NCBI GenBank assembly: GCA_964520475.1
Contig: CAZFNS010000014.1
Span: 1-37,455, forward strand
Direction of reading: 5' to 3'
DNA: 37,455 nucleotides
Source of the DNA: Ruminobacter sp964520475
GTDB lineage: Bacteria; Pseudomonadota; Gammaproteobacteria; Enterobacterales; Succinivibrionaceae
This document shows positions 14,407 through 21,761 of the stretch, one piece after another; position 1 is the stretch's first letter, and every line of letters starts with the position of its first letter. The position numbers were made by a program, and so were the translations under genes. The notes beneath the pieces are model-generated. The model ran no database searches and was not told the DNA's origin. It saw only the letters and a program-made list of their open reading frames with translations.

Positions 14407-15600
14407 ATGGATGCGCTGTCTGACCTTAAAAAATCAACCGAAGATATCGACTATCAAATTCTGGAGCTTCTCGCCAAAAGGAAGGAGCTGGAGATCCGGG
14501 AGGCCGACGCCAAGTACCGGGCCGGCCTGCCGGCGCGGGATCCCGAGGGGATCAGGCTCGCCGTCCAGCGCCTGACGGACCTCGGCCTGGGGATGGGCCT
14601 CTCCGCCGATTTCGTGTCCGGGGTGTTCAGGAACATCTACGCCGGGGCCGTCACCCGGCAGATCAGCCGCATGCTCGGCAACGTCGGTTCGGCCAAAGGC
14701 CCCGGCCGCGAGATCCGGGTGTCCTTCCTCGGCAAGGCCGGGACCTATTCCTATCTGGCCGCCTACCGGTATTTCAACGCCGTCTGCGACTACATCCGGC
14801 CGAAGAACTGCGGATCCTTCGACGAGATCATCGGCGCCGTGGAAAAGGGGGAGTGCGACTGCGGCGTGCTCCCGATCGAGAACACCTCGTCGGGCTGCAT
14901 CAACGAGGTGTACGACCTGCTCCAGAAATCGACGGTCAAGATCGTCGGCGAGCTGAATTATCCCATCGAGCACGCGATCCTCGCGCGCGGGAACGCGGAT
15001 CTCTCCGGCATCAGGGCCCTTTACGCCCATCCCCAGCCGTTCAGCCAGTGCTCGGAATGGCTGCGCCTGAACCTCCCGGACGCGGAGCTCCGGGCCTGCT
15101 CGTCCTCCTCGGAGGCCATGGAGACGGTGCGGAACCTGGACCGCGCGGATTGCGCCGCCATCGGCTGCGCCGAGGCGGGGGCCCTGTACTCGCTCACGCC
15201 GATCCGCCGCGACATCGCCAACCACAAGCGCAACGTGACCCGGTTCATCGTGATCGGCATGAGCTATATCACCGTGCCGGAAGGGGTCGAGGCCAAAACC
15301 TCCCTGACCTTCACCACCACGAACACCCCGGGATCGCTGGTGAAGGTCCTGAACGTGTTCAGCAGCCGCGGCGTCAACATGGTCAAGCTCCAGTCGCGGC
15401 CGCGGATCGGCGGCTCCGGCGACGACCCCGCGGACATCTGGGGCGAAACCTTCTACGCCGACATCATCGTCAACCGGAGCAGCCGGCTGATGACCGAGTT
15501 GCTCGACGATCTGGACAAGGTCACAGGCTCGGTGCGGATCCTCGGCTGCTACGCGACCGGCGGCTTTATGGAAAAGCTGCGGCAGCGCCCGGCCGAGTGA
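14407..15600 (+). CDS. pheA: Bifunctional chorismate mutase/prephenate dehydratase (P-protein)
   Basis: It converts chorismate to prephenate and then to phenylpyruvate in phenylalanine synthesis. About 397 residues: an AroQ chorismate mutase domain (1-90), a prephenate dehydratase domain (about 100-275, with PIENTSSGCINEVYDLL and the catalytic TRF motif in NVTRFIVIG) and a C-terminal ACT domain. In the ACT domain the usual ESRP allosteric motif reads QSRP and is followed by about eight extra residues before the WGETF segment (E. coli WEEMF). The start is uncertain: ATG 14407 lies ten bases from GGGGA, ATG 14398 almost touches it, and a TTG at 14359 has no SD. A terminator-like leader lies upstream and a strong terminator downstream. 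Confidence 0.95.
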   Translation: MDALSDLKKSTEDIDYQILELLAKRKELEIREADAKYRAGLPARDPEGIRLAVQRLTDLGLGMGLSADFVSGVFRNIYAGAVTRQISRMLGNVGSAKGPGREIRVSFLGKAGTYSYLAAYRYFNAVCDYIRPKNCGSFDEIIGAVEKGECDCGVLPIENTSSGCINEVYDLLQKSTVKIVGELNYPIEHAILARGNADLSGIRALYAHPQPFSQCSEWLRLNLPDAELRACSSSSEAMETVRNLDRADCAAIGCAEAGALYSLTPIRRDIANHKRNVTRFIVIGMSYITVPEGVEAKTSLTFTTTNTPGSLVKVLNVFSSRGVNMVKLQSRPRIGGSGDDPADIWGETFYADIIVNRSSRLMTELLDDLDKVTGSVRILGCYATGGFMEKLRQRPAE

Positions 15601-15632
15601 CGGCGGCGGGACGGACCGGCGGACAAAAGGAA

Positions 15633-15669
15633 GGGCCGGGCGCGGGAGACCGCGCCCGGCCCCGTTTTT
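15633..15669 (+). terminator. Intrinsic terminator of pheA
   Basis: Thirteen-base-pair stem GGGCCGGGCGCGG / CCGCGCCCGGCCC with a GAGA loop, then CG and five T residues. Confidence 0.92.
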
Positions 15670-15844
15670 ACGGGAGCGGATCGGGGGAGCGGGCGGCCGC
15701 GCCGCCGCCCGGGGACAACCCCGCGGGCAATAAAAAACCACCGCGTACCCGGTACGCGATGGCCAAATTTAATGAAGAAACACATGACTCCATAGGAAAC
15801 TTAATGGAAAACATGATTATGATAACCTTTTCACAAAAAAAAAT
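15670..15844. other. Intergenic AT-rich island between pheA and the amylase gene
   Basis: 15725-15844 is strikingly AT-rich for this genome. It contains a perfect inverted repeat CGCGTACC/GGTACGCG (15742-15749/15751-15758) that on the minus strand is followed by GTGG and a T-run. Short ORFs on both strands lack SD sites and family resemblance. Confidence 0.45.
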
Positions 15845-15864
15845 AAACCCCGCGAAGGGGGTTT
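15835..15864 (-). terminator. Intrinsic terminator of the amylase gene
   Basis: AAACCCC (15845-15851) / GGGGTTT (15858-15864). On the minus strand it is followed by A and nine T residues (complement of 15835-15843). The + strand also has TTTT after the stem, so it may work both ways. Confidence 0.8.
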
Positions 15865-15975
15865 TGTACAAAAAGCCGGCGTTTTTTTACCGATCGGCCA
15901 AAAAACAGGCATCGGGCGCCGTTAAAACGGCCGCGGGATCCCCCCGCCGCGCGCCGCGGCGGGGGATCGCCCGGG

Positions 15976-17718
15976 TTATTTGCAGCTGACCTTCACGAAC
16001 GTGCCGGACAGGGCCGGGGCGGTGATCGCGTTGCCCTCCACGCCGCCGCCGAACAGCGGGGACAGGGCGCACGACGCGCCGAGGCCGAGCTTCTGCCACA
16101 CCGAGTCCTCAAGGGTCACGGTCCGGTCGCCGCTCCCCGAGTTCAGCACGAAGATCACCCGGTCGTCGCGGTACTGCTTGAGATCCGCGTAGAGGGTGTG
16201 GTCGCTGTAGAGGTGGGTGCGGGATCCGCGCGCCAGGGCGGGGTGGGCGTCCCTGAGCTTGAGGACCTTGGCGATGTTCTCCTTGAGGTTCTTCTCGTCG
16301 GCGGTCAGGCTGTCCACGTGGCCGTCGGTCCGCGAGACGTGGTCGTTGCAGCGGTTCACGGCCGCGCAGTTGTCGGGCTGCAGGCTGAACCCGGCCAGGT
16401 CGTCGCCGGTCTCGTCGCCGTAGTAAACGGTGAGCGGGCCGGACATGGCGGCGAGGAAGCCGTAGACGGCCAGGTGGGCGTCATAGTAGGACTTGCCCTT
16501 CGCGCCGTCCTTCTCGATGGTCGAGCGCTGGAGCAGGTCGCCGAAACGCACCGTGTCGTGGTTGGTGATGAAATTGTTCATGATGGCGTCGTGGCTGTAG
16601 CCGCGCATCTTGGGGATGATCTCGTCGTTGAGGCTCTTGAGCGGGCGCGAGCAGTTCCCGGACTGGTAGGGGTCGTTGTCGGTCGCGAGGATCCTGACCA
16701 GCTGGTCGCGGAGCGGGAAGTTGAAGGCGCTGGCGATGCCGCCCGCCGAGAACGCGTTAAGCTCGATGTGGCGCGGGTTTCCGGACCAGACCTCGCCCAG
16801 GGTGTAGCCGAGCGGCTGGGTCTTCTTGCCGGCCAGGCTGTAGGCGTTGCTCTTCTTGGCCGACTCCTTCTCAATGGCGTCGCGGATGGGCTTCCACTGC
16901 TCCGAGGAGAGCTGGTAGGCCTGGTCGAGGCGCCAGCCGTCGATCTTGGCCTCCCGGATCCAGTAGGTCGCGACCTCTTGGAAGAACGCGGAGGACTCCT
17001 CGGGCTTGAAGCAGGTGCCGAGCCTTAAGGACATCTTGTCGGGATTGCCGCCGAGATCGCGGCACATCCGGTTCGGGACCAGGGTGTTGCCGCCCGGGCT
17101 CGCCGTTTTGACGTTGGTCTTGGCGTGGCCGAAGACGCCGTCGAGGAACACGCGCAGGCCCTTGTCGTGGGCGAGCTTGACCAGCTTCTTGAGCTCGTCG
17201 GCCGTGCCGAAGCGGGGATCGACCGAGAAATAGTCGGAGGTGAAGTAGCCGGTGCCGTCGAGTTTGTCGTAGGTCTCGTCCTGGCCCTCGATCTTCTCGG
17301 TGGTGAACACCGGGGTCAGCCAGACGGCGTTCGCGCCGGTCGATTTGATGTAGTCGAGGCTGTCGATGATGCCCTTGAGGTTGCCGCGGTGGGAGCTCGG
17401 GCCCCAGGAGATCCCGACCCCGGGGGCGCCGCCGGCGCCGTGCCGGAAGCTCTCGACCATGACCTGGTATATCCGGAGATCGCAGAACTTGCTGTCGCCG
17501 TTGAAGCAGCCTTTGTTTTGGATCACGGTCATGTCCAGGTTGCCCGCCTTCAGGTCGACCGCCTGGTTGTTCCCGCTCCGCACGCACGATATGGTGCCCG
17601 GGTCGTTGCTCTGCTGCCAGGCGAACTTCTTCGGCGCCGGCTTGGCGGAACCGGAACTGCAGGCGGCCAGGACGGCGGACGCCAGCAGCGCCGCGGTCAG
17701 CATCTTGTATTTCATCAT
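15976..17718 (-). CDS. Alpha-amylase family GH13 lipoprotein
   Basis: Hydrolyses alpha-1,4 glucans (starch, maltodextrins). 580 residues. The signal peptide ends in a canonical lipobox LAAC with Cys20, so the enzyme is membrane-anchored in the periplasm or on the cell surface. The four GH13 regions are present: DGVFGH (193-198), GWRLD with nucleophile D265, LGEVW with acid/base E309, and TNHD (385-388). Start: the ATG at 17718 lies nine bases from GAGGG, whereas the in-frame ATG at 17727 touches it. With two LamB copies and MalM in the window it probably feeds maltodextrin uptake. It has a terminator but no clear promoter. MalS is the nearest functional analogue; substrate range is not readable. 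Confidence 0.92.
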   Translation of the reverse strand: MMKYKMLTAALLASAVLAACSSGSAKPAPKKFAWQQSNDPGTISCVRSGNNQAVDLKAGNLDMTVIQNKGCFNGDSKFCDLRIYQVMVESFRHGAGGAPGVGISWGPSSHRGNLKGIIDSLDYIKSTGANAVWLTPVFTTEKIEGQDETYDKLDGTGYFTSDYFSVDPRFGTADELKKLVKLAHDKGLRVFLDGVFGHAKTNVKTASPGGNTLVPNRMCRDLGGNPDKMSLRLGTCFKPEESSAFFQEVATYWIREAKIDGWRLDQAYQLSSEQWKPIRDAIEKESAKKSNAYSLAGKKTQPLGYTLGEVWSGNPRHIELNAFSAGGIASAFNFPLRDQLVRILATDNDPYQSGNCSRPLKSLNDEIIPKMRGYSHDAIMNNFITNHDTVRFGDLLQRSTIEKDGAKGKSYYDAHLAVYGFLAAMSGPLTVYYGDETGDDLAGFSLQPDNCAAVNRCNDHVSRTDGHVDSLTADEKNLKENIAKVLKLRDAHPALARGSRTHLYSDHTLYADLKQYRDDRVIFVLNSGSGDRTVTLEDSVWQKLGLGASCALSPLFGGGVEGNAITAPALSGTFVKVSCK

Positions 17719-17898
17719 GTGACACATCCCTCATGAATCTTGTCTGGTATCGGTACGCCGCGCCCGTCCCCGCGCCGCTCGGGCGGGGGACGGAACGGAT
17801 CGATCGTATTTTATCCCCGTACCCGGCGGCGTGTCCGTGTGTGGGTTCAAAGTAATGGGTTAAACCGGGCCCGCGGGGCGCCGCGCGGGCGGGAGGCT

Positions 17899-19002
17899 TC
17901 AGGGGCGCGGGTAAAGAGCGCCCAGGACCGCCGGGCGGGACGCGCCCGTGACCGGGCGCAGGTCGACGGGCTCCCGGTTCACGAACTTGTACCCGAGCCA
18001 CGCGAAGGCGAGCGCCTCGAGAAAGTCCGGGTCGACGCCGAGGGCGCTCACGGAGGCGAGCCGGCGGTGCCCGGACGCCGCGGCGCGGGCCCCGAGGCGC
18101 GCCATCAGGAAGGCGTTGCGGCAGCCGCCGCCGCAGACGTAGATCTCCCCCGGGATCCCGAAAAGATCGACGCCCGCGATCACGGTCAGGGCGGTGAATT
18201 CCGCGAGGGTGGCGAGCTTGTCTTCCGGGGCGAGCCGGGCGAAGGCGGGGCGCGCCGCCAGGTAGCCCGCGTTGAAGAGCTCGCGCCCGGTGGACTTGGG
18301 GGGCGCCTTGGCGAAATAGGGGTCGTCCGCGAGCTCGCGCAGGGCCTCCGCGGAGACGCGGCCCGCCGCGGCGCGCCGCCCGTTCAGGTCGCTCGGCTCG
18401 CCGAACGCCGCGGCCGCGGTCAGATCCATGAGCGTGTTGCCCGGGCCCGTGTCGAAGCCCGTCGTCTCCCGGCCGGGGATCAGCGCGGTGACGTTGGCGA
18501 TGCCGCCGATGTTGACGATGAAACGGGGAACGGCCGGATCGCCGAGGATCTCCCGGTGGAAGGCGGGGACGAGGGGCGCGCCCTGCCCGCCGAGGGCGAT
18601 GTCCGCGGCGCGGAAGTCGCAGACGACGTCGATCCCGGTCAGCGCCGCGAGCAGGGCGTGGTTGCCGAGCTGGACGGTGAAGCCGAGCGCCGGCTCGTGG
18701 CGCACGGTCTGCCCGTGCGAGGCCACGGCCCGCACGTCGGCGGGCCGCAGGCCGTTTTCGCGCAGCATCCCGAGGACGGCCCCGGCGGCCGCCTCCGCGT
18801 ACCTGTTGCCGAACAGCCCGGCCCGGCGGATCTCGTCGTCCCCCGGGACGCACAGCGCGTTTATGAGCCGCCGGTCGGCGGGGGTCCACGGGGTTTCGCC
18901 CGCCGCGATGATTTTGACGGGAGCGTCCGCGCGGAAGTCCGCGAGGACGAGATCCAGCCCGTCCGCGCTGGTGCCGGACATGAGTCCCATGTAAAGAGCC
19001 AT
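17899..19002 (-). CDS. anmK: Anhydro-N-acetylmuramic acid kinase
   Basis: Phosphorylates and opens 1,6-anhydro-MurNAc to MurNAc-6-phosphate during peptidoglycan recycling. 367 residues, the usual family length. Signatures: YMGLMSGTSADGLD at the N-terminus (ATP phosphate loop), ASHGQTVRHEP, DFRAADIALGGQGAPLVPAFH, NIGGIANVT and GFDTGPGNTLMD, then VCGGGCRNAFLM near the C-terminus. SD AGGAGGAGG precedes ATG 19002-19000. It is divergent from tyrS, sharing a promoter region of about 200 bases. Adjacency of anmK and tyrS is also seen in other gammaproteobacteria, which supports both calls. Confidence 0.96.
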   Translation of the reverse strand: MALYMGLMSGTSADGLDLVLADFRADAPVKIIAAGETPWTPADRRLINALCVPGDDEIRRAGLFGNRYAEAAAGAVLGMLRENGLRPADVRAVASHGQTVRHEPALGFTVQLGNHALLAALTGIDVVCDFRAADIALGGQGAPLVPAFHREILGDPAVPRFIVNIGGIANVTALIPGRETTGFDTGPGNTLMDLTAAAAFGEPSDLNGRRAAAGRVSAEALRELADDPYFAKAPPKSTGRELFNAGYLAARPAFARLAPEDKLATLAEFTALTVIAGVDLFGIPGEIYVCGGGCRNAFLMARLGARAAASGHRRLASVSALGVDPDFLEALAFAWLGYKFVNREPVDLRPVTGASRPAVLGALYPRP

Positions 19003-19064
19003 CGCCCTCCTCCTCCTGGGGTTCGCCGAGGCGCCGGCGCGCCGCCGCGCCGGCCGATGCCTTT

Positions 19065-19070
19065 ATTATA
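19065..19070 (-). promoter_or_regulatory. -10 element of anmK
   Basis: A perfect TATAAT on the minus strand, about 65 bases before the anmK ATG. No consensus -35 is evident. Confidence 0.45.
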
Positions 19071-19136
19071 AGACAGTTTCCGGGCCGGCGGGAGACCGGG
19101 CGGGGGCGGCTCCCCGGGCGCGCCGGCGCGGCCGCG

Positions 19137-19166
19137 GTGGCAAACGCCGCCCTTTGCGTATATAAT
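19137..19166 (+). promoter_or_regulatory. tyrS promoter
   Basis: A perfect -10 TATAAT (19161-19166) with GTGGCA (4/6) at 19137-19142, 18-base spacer. Predicted leader to the ATG is about 55 bases. Confidence 0.55.
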
Positions 19167-19227
19167 GCAGGAAGTTTTACGTTTTGATGCGGCGGGCCGC
19201 CCGCGGCCCGCCGGGGGAGTGTCGGAG

Positions 19228-20430
19228 ATGATTTCGGTTGACGAGGCCTTCGCGGAGATCGCGCGCGGGGCCGATTCGATTATTTCGCCTGAAAGCCTGA
19301 GGGCCAAACTGGGGGAGGGGAGGCCCCTGCGGATCAAGCTCGGCATGGATCCCACGGCTCCCGACATCCACCTCGGGCACACCGTGATCCTCAACAAGCT
19401 GCGGACCTTCCAGGAGCTCGGCCACGAGGTGATCCTCATCATCGGCGATTTCACCGCGGCCGTGGGCGATCCCACGGGCAAGAACGCCACCAGGCCCCCG
19501 CTCTCGGCGGAGGAGATCGAGGCGAACGCCGCGACCTACGCGGAGCAGGCCTTCAAGATCCTCGATCCCGCCAGAACCCGGATCGTGCGCAACTCCGAGT
19601 GGCTGGAGGGCCTCGGCGCCGGGGGCGTCGTCAGGCTGGCCTCGCGCCAGACGGTGGCGCGCATGCTCGAGCGGGACGATTTCAAGAAAAGGTACGCGGC
19701 CGGCCAGTCGATCGCCATCCACGAGTTCATCTACCCGCTGCTCCAGGCCTACGACTCCGTGCACCTCCGGGCCGACGTCGAGCTCGGCGGCACGGACCAG
19801 CGCTTCAACCTGCTCATGGGGCGCGAGCTCCAGAAGGAATCCGGGGAAAGCCCGCAGGTCGCCCTCATGATGCCGCTCCTGGTCGGCCTCGACGGCGTCA
19901 AGAAGATGAGCAAGAGCGCCGGCAACTACATCGGCGTCCACGAGGCCCCGAACGAAATGTTCGGCAAGATCATGAGCGTGAGCGACGACCTCATGTGGAA
20001 CTACTACGATCTGCTGAGCGCGCGCTCCCTTAAGGAAATCGCCGCCCTGAAGGCGGGCGCCGCGGACGGGTCGGTCAACCCGCGCGACGCGAAGATCGCC
20101 CTGGCCTCCGAGATCGTGACCCGCTACCGCGGCGCGGCCGCGGCGGAGGCGGCCCTCGCCGACTTCACGGCGAAGTTCTCGCGCAAGGTCATCCCCGACG
20201 ACGTCCCGGAGACCGTCCTCTCCCTGGACGGGCGGGAGGCGCTCATGGTGGCCAACCTCCTCAAGGAGGCCGGCCTCACCGCCTCCACCTCGGAGGCCCT
20301 GCGCATGATCAGGCAGGGCGCCGTCCGCCGGGACGGGGAAGCCGTGTCCGACGTCAAGCTGGAAGTGCGGGCGGGCACCTCGGTGTGGCAGGTCGGCAAA
20401 AGGAAATTCGCCAGGGTGACCCTGGCCTGA
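19228..20430 (+). CDS. tyrS: Tyrosyl-tRNA synthetase
   Basis: Class I aminoacyl-tRNA synthetase that charges tRNA-Tyr. 400 residues. The HIGH-type motif is PDIHLGH, the KMSKS loop is present intact, and an S4 RNA-binding domain occupies roughly the last 60 residues (LLKEAGLTASTSEALRMIRQG onward). The chosen ATG lies eight bases after GGGGGAG. The open frame upstream of it starts inside the -10 region and cannot be translated from the predicted transcript. This is the shorter TyrS type common in proteobacteria. The stop is followed 46 bases later by a small secreted-protein gene, possibly on the same transcript. Confidence 0.96.
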   Translation: MISVDEAFAEIARGADSIISPESLRAKLGEGRPLRIKLGMDPTAPDIHLGHTVILNKLRTFQELGHEVILIIGDFTAAVGDPTGKNATRPPLSAEEIEANAATYAEQAFKILDPARTRIVRNSEWLEGLGAGGVVRLASRQTVARMLERDDFKKRYAAGQSIAIHEFIYPLLQAYDSVHLRADVELGGTDQRFNLLMGRELQKESGESPQVALMMPLLVGLDGVKKMSKSAGNYIGVHEAPNEMFGKIMSVSDDLMWNYYDLLSARSLKEIAALKAGAADGSVNPRDAKIALASEIVTRYRGAAAAEAALADFTAKFSRKVIPDDVPETVLSLDGREALMVANLLKEAGLTASTSEALRMIRQGAVRRDGEAVSDVKLEVRAGTSVWQVGKRKFARVTLA

Positions 20431-20476
20431 CGGCGCGGCCCGCGCGCCGCGGGATCCGCGCAAGGAGGAAAAGTTC

Positions 20477-20704
20477 GTGAAAATAAGCCGTTATGCCCTC
20501 GCGGCCGCGCTCGTCTTCGCGCCGGCCGCGGCCCCGGCGTACGTGTCCGTCCCCAAGACGGATTACCTGATGCACCGGGACTGGTACCCGGACTCGGAAT
20601 GGCTGTGCCGCGAGGTGAACGGCAGCGACGAGGTGCGCTGCGAGTATATAGTCCCCTGCGACCGCGACGGCTCCTGCCCCGCGCCCAAATCCTACGGCGG
20701 CTGA
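20477..20704 (+). CDS. Small secreted Cys-containing protein, unknown
   Basis: 75-residue product starting at GTG 20477 with an excellent AAGGAGGAA SD. Residues 1-21 are a typical signal peptide (basic start, Ala-rich core, APAYV cleavage area). The mature part of about 54 residues has four Cys in LCREV, RCEYI, PCDRD and SCPAP contexts, which could form two disulfides, and is rich in Tyr, Asp and Pro. I do not recognise a family. It lies 46 bases after tyrS with no terminator between them. Signal peptide and SD make it likely to be a real gene; function is unknown. Confidence 0.65.
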   Translation: MKISRYALAAALVFAPAAAPAYVSVPKTDYLMHRDWYPDSEWLCREVNGSDEVRCEYIVPCDRDGSCPAPKSYGG

Positions 20705-20733
20705 CCGTTCCGGCGCGCTTCCGGGAAAACCTG

Positions 20734-20762
20734 TTTACAAGACGCCGCCGATCTGCTACAAC
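20734..20762 (+). promoter_or_regulatory. Promoter of the SIMPL-domain gene
   Basis: TTTACA (20734-20739), 17-base spacer and TACAAC (20757-20762). This gives a leader of about 100 bases. Confidence 0.5.
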
Positions 20763-20868
20763 AATCGTATGAACCCCCGGGTTCCCGGGGGAAAAATCGT
20801 CGCGCCGCGGTCCGGGTTCCGCCAGCGCCGCCGTCATCATTTTCATATTCATTCGGGAGAAACGCATT

Positions 20869-21570
20869 ATGGAAGGCAAGTCTCTGGTTATTTCTTCGGT
20901 CGTGCTCGGCGCCTGTTTCGCCGGCGGCATGTATCTGGCCGTTCCGGCGCTCGAGAAAGCCGCCGCCGCGGTGATCGACTCGAACCGGGTCGTGACCGTC
21001 AAGGGGCTTTCGGAACGGAGCGTGATGTCGGATCACGTCTACATCCCCATCCGCTACTCGGTCAGGGCCGACAATCAGGCCGACTGCCTGAAGCAGGTCG
21101 AGTCGTACCGCGTCAAAGTCATGGAGCACCTGAAGAACCAGGGGATCGCCGCGAAGGACATCACCGACGCCATTCCGAACATGTACACGTACCAGGAAAA
21201 CGTTCAGGGCCAGACCAGGGACGTGTACAACGCCACCGCGGGCGTCAACGTCTCCACGGACGACATGGCGGCCGGGGCCAAGCTGCTCAACAGCTTCTAC
21301 GATCTGCTGAACGCGGGCGTGCCGATTTCCGACAACTCGTGGAGCATCAAGTACACCTTCGGCAAGCTTAACTCCATCAAGCCCGAGATGATCGAGGAGG
21401 CGACCAAGAACGCCCGCCAGGTCGCCGAGAAGTTCGCCGGCGATTCCGGCTCCTCCCTCGGCAAGATCAAGAACGCCAACCAGGGCGTCTTCACGATCCT
21501 CGGCTCCGACAACGAGGCCGAGAAGGTCGTGCGCGTCGTGACCACGGTGCAGTTCAACCTGATCGACTGA
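20869..21570 (+). CDS. SIMPL-domain (DUF541, YggE-like) protein
   Basis: 233-residue envelope protein. An N-terminal hydrophobic segment (about 7-30) acts as signal anchor or signal peptide. The SIMPL domain begins with VVTVKGLSERSV and ends with the KPEMIEEATKNARQVAEKFA and GKIKNANQGVFTI segments typical of the family. E. coli YggE, a family member, is periplasmic and linked to oxidative stress; a precise activity is not known. SD GGGAGAAA. It has its own promoter and a strong terminator, so it appears to be monocistronic. Confidence 0.85.
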   Translation: MEGKSLVISSVVLGACFAGGMYLAVPALEKAAAAVIDSNRVVTVKGLSERSVMSDHVYIPIRYSVRADNQADCLKQVESYRVKVMEHLKNQGIAAKDITDAIPNMYTYQENVQGQTRDVYNATAGVNVSTDDMAAGAKLLNSFYDLLNAGVPISDNSWSIKYTFGKLNSIKPEMIEEATKNARQVAEKFAGDSGSSLGKIKNANQGVFTILGSDNEAEKVVRVVTTVQFNLID

Positions 21571-21592
21571 CGCGCCGCCGCGCTCCGCCGCG

Positions 21593-21627
21593 CCGCGGGG
21601 GCTCCGGGGAGCTCCCGCGGTTTTTTT
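21593..21627 (+). terminator. Intrinsic terminator of the SIMPL-domain gene
   Basis: CCGCGGG (21593-21599) pairs with CCCGCGG (21614-21620), with further GC pairs inside, followed by seven T residues. Confidence 0.9.
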
Positions 21628-21761
21628 GCGCGCGGGGCGGCGAAGACGGCAATTATTCCCGCGGCGGGTTGACGCGGCGCGGCGCGGCGTGACAAACTGT
21701 CGGTAAAACGGCCGCGGGCGGGGCGGCCGCGCGGCAATCGGGAACGGCGGCGGAGGACATT

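Noticed and set aside
15668..15871. Minus-strand 67-codon ORF in the AT-rich island
   Set aside because: No SD, overlaps two terminator hairpins, and runs into GC-rich low-complexity sequence.
16871..18889. 672-codon minus-strand frame across amylase and anmK
   Set aside because: An Arg/Pro-rich frame-shifted shadow of two well-supported genes.
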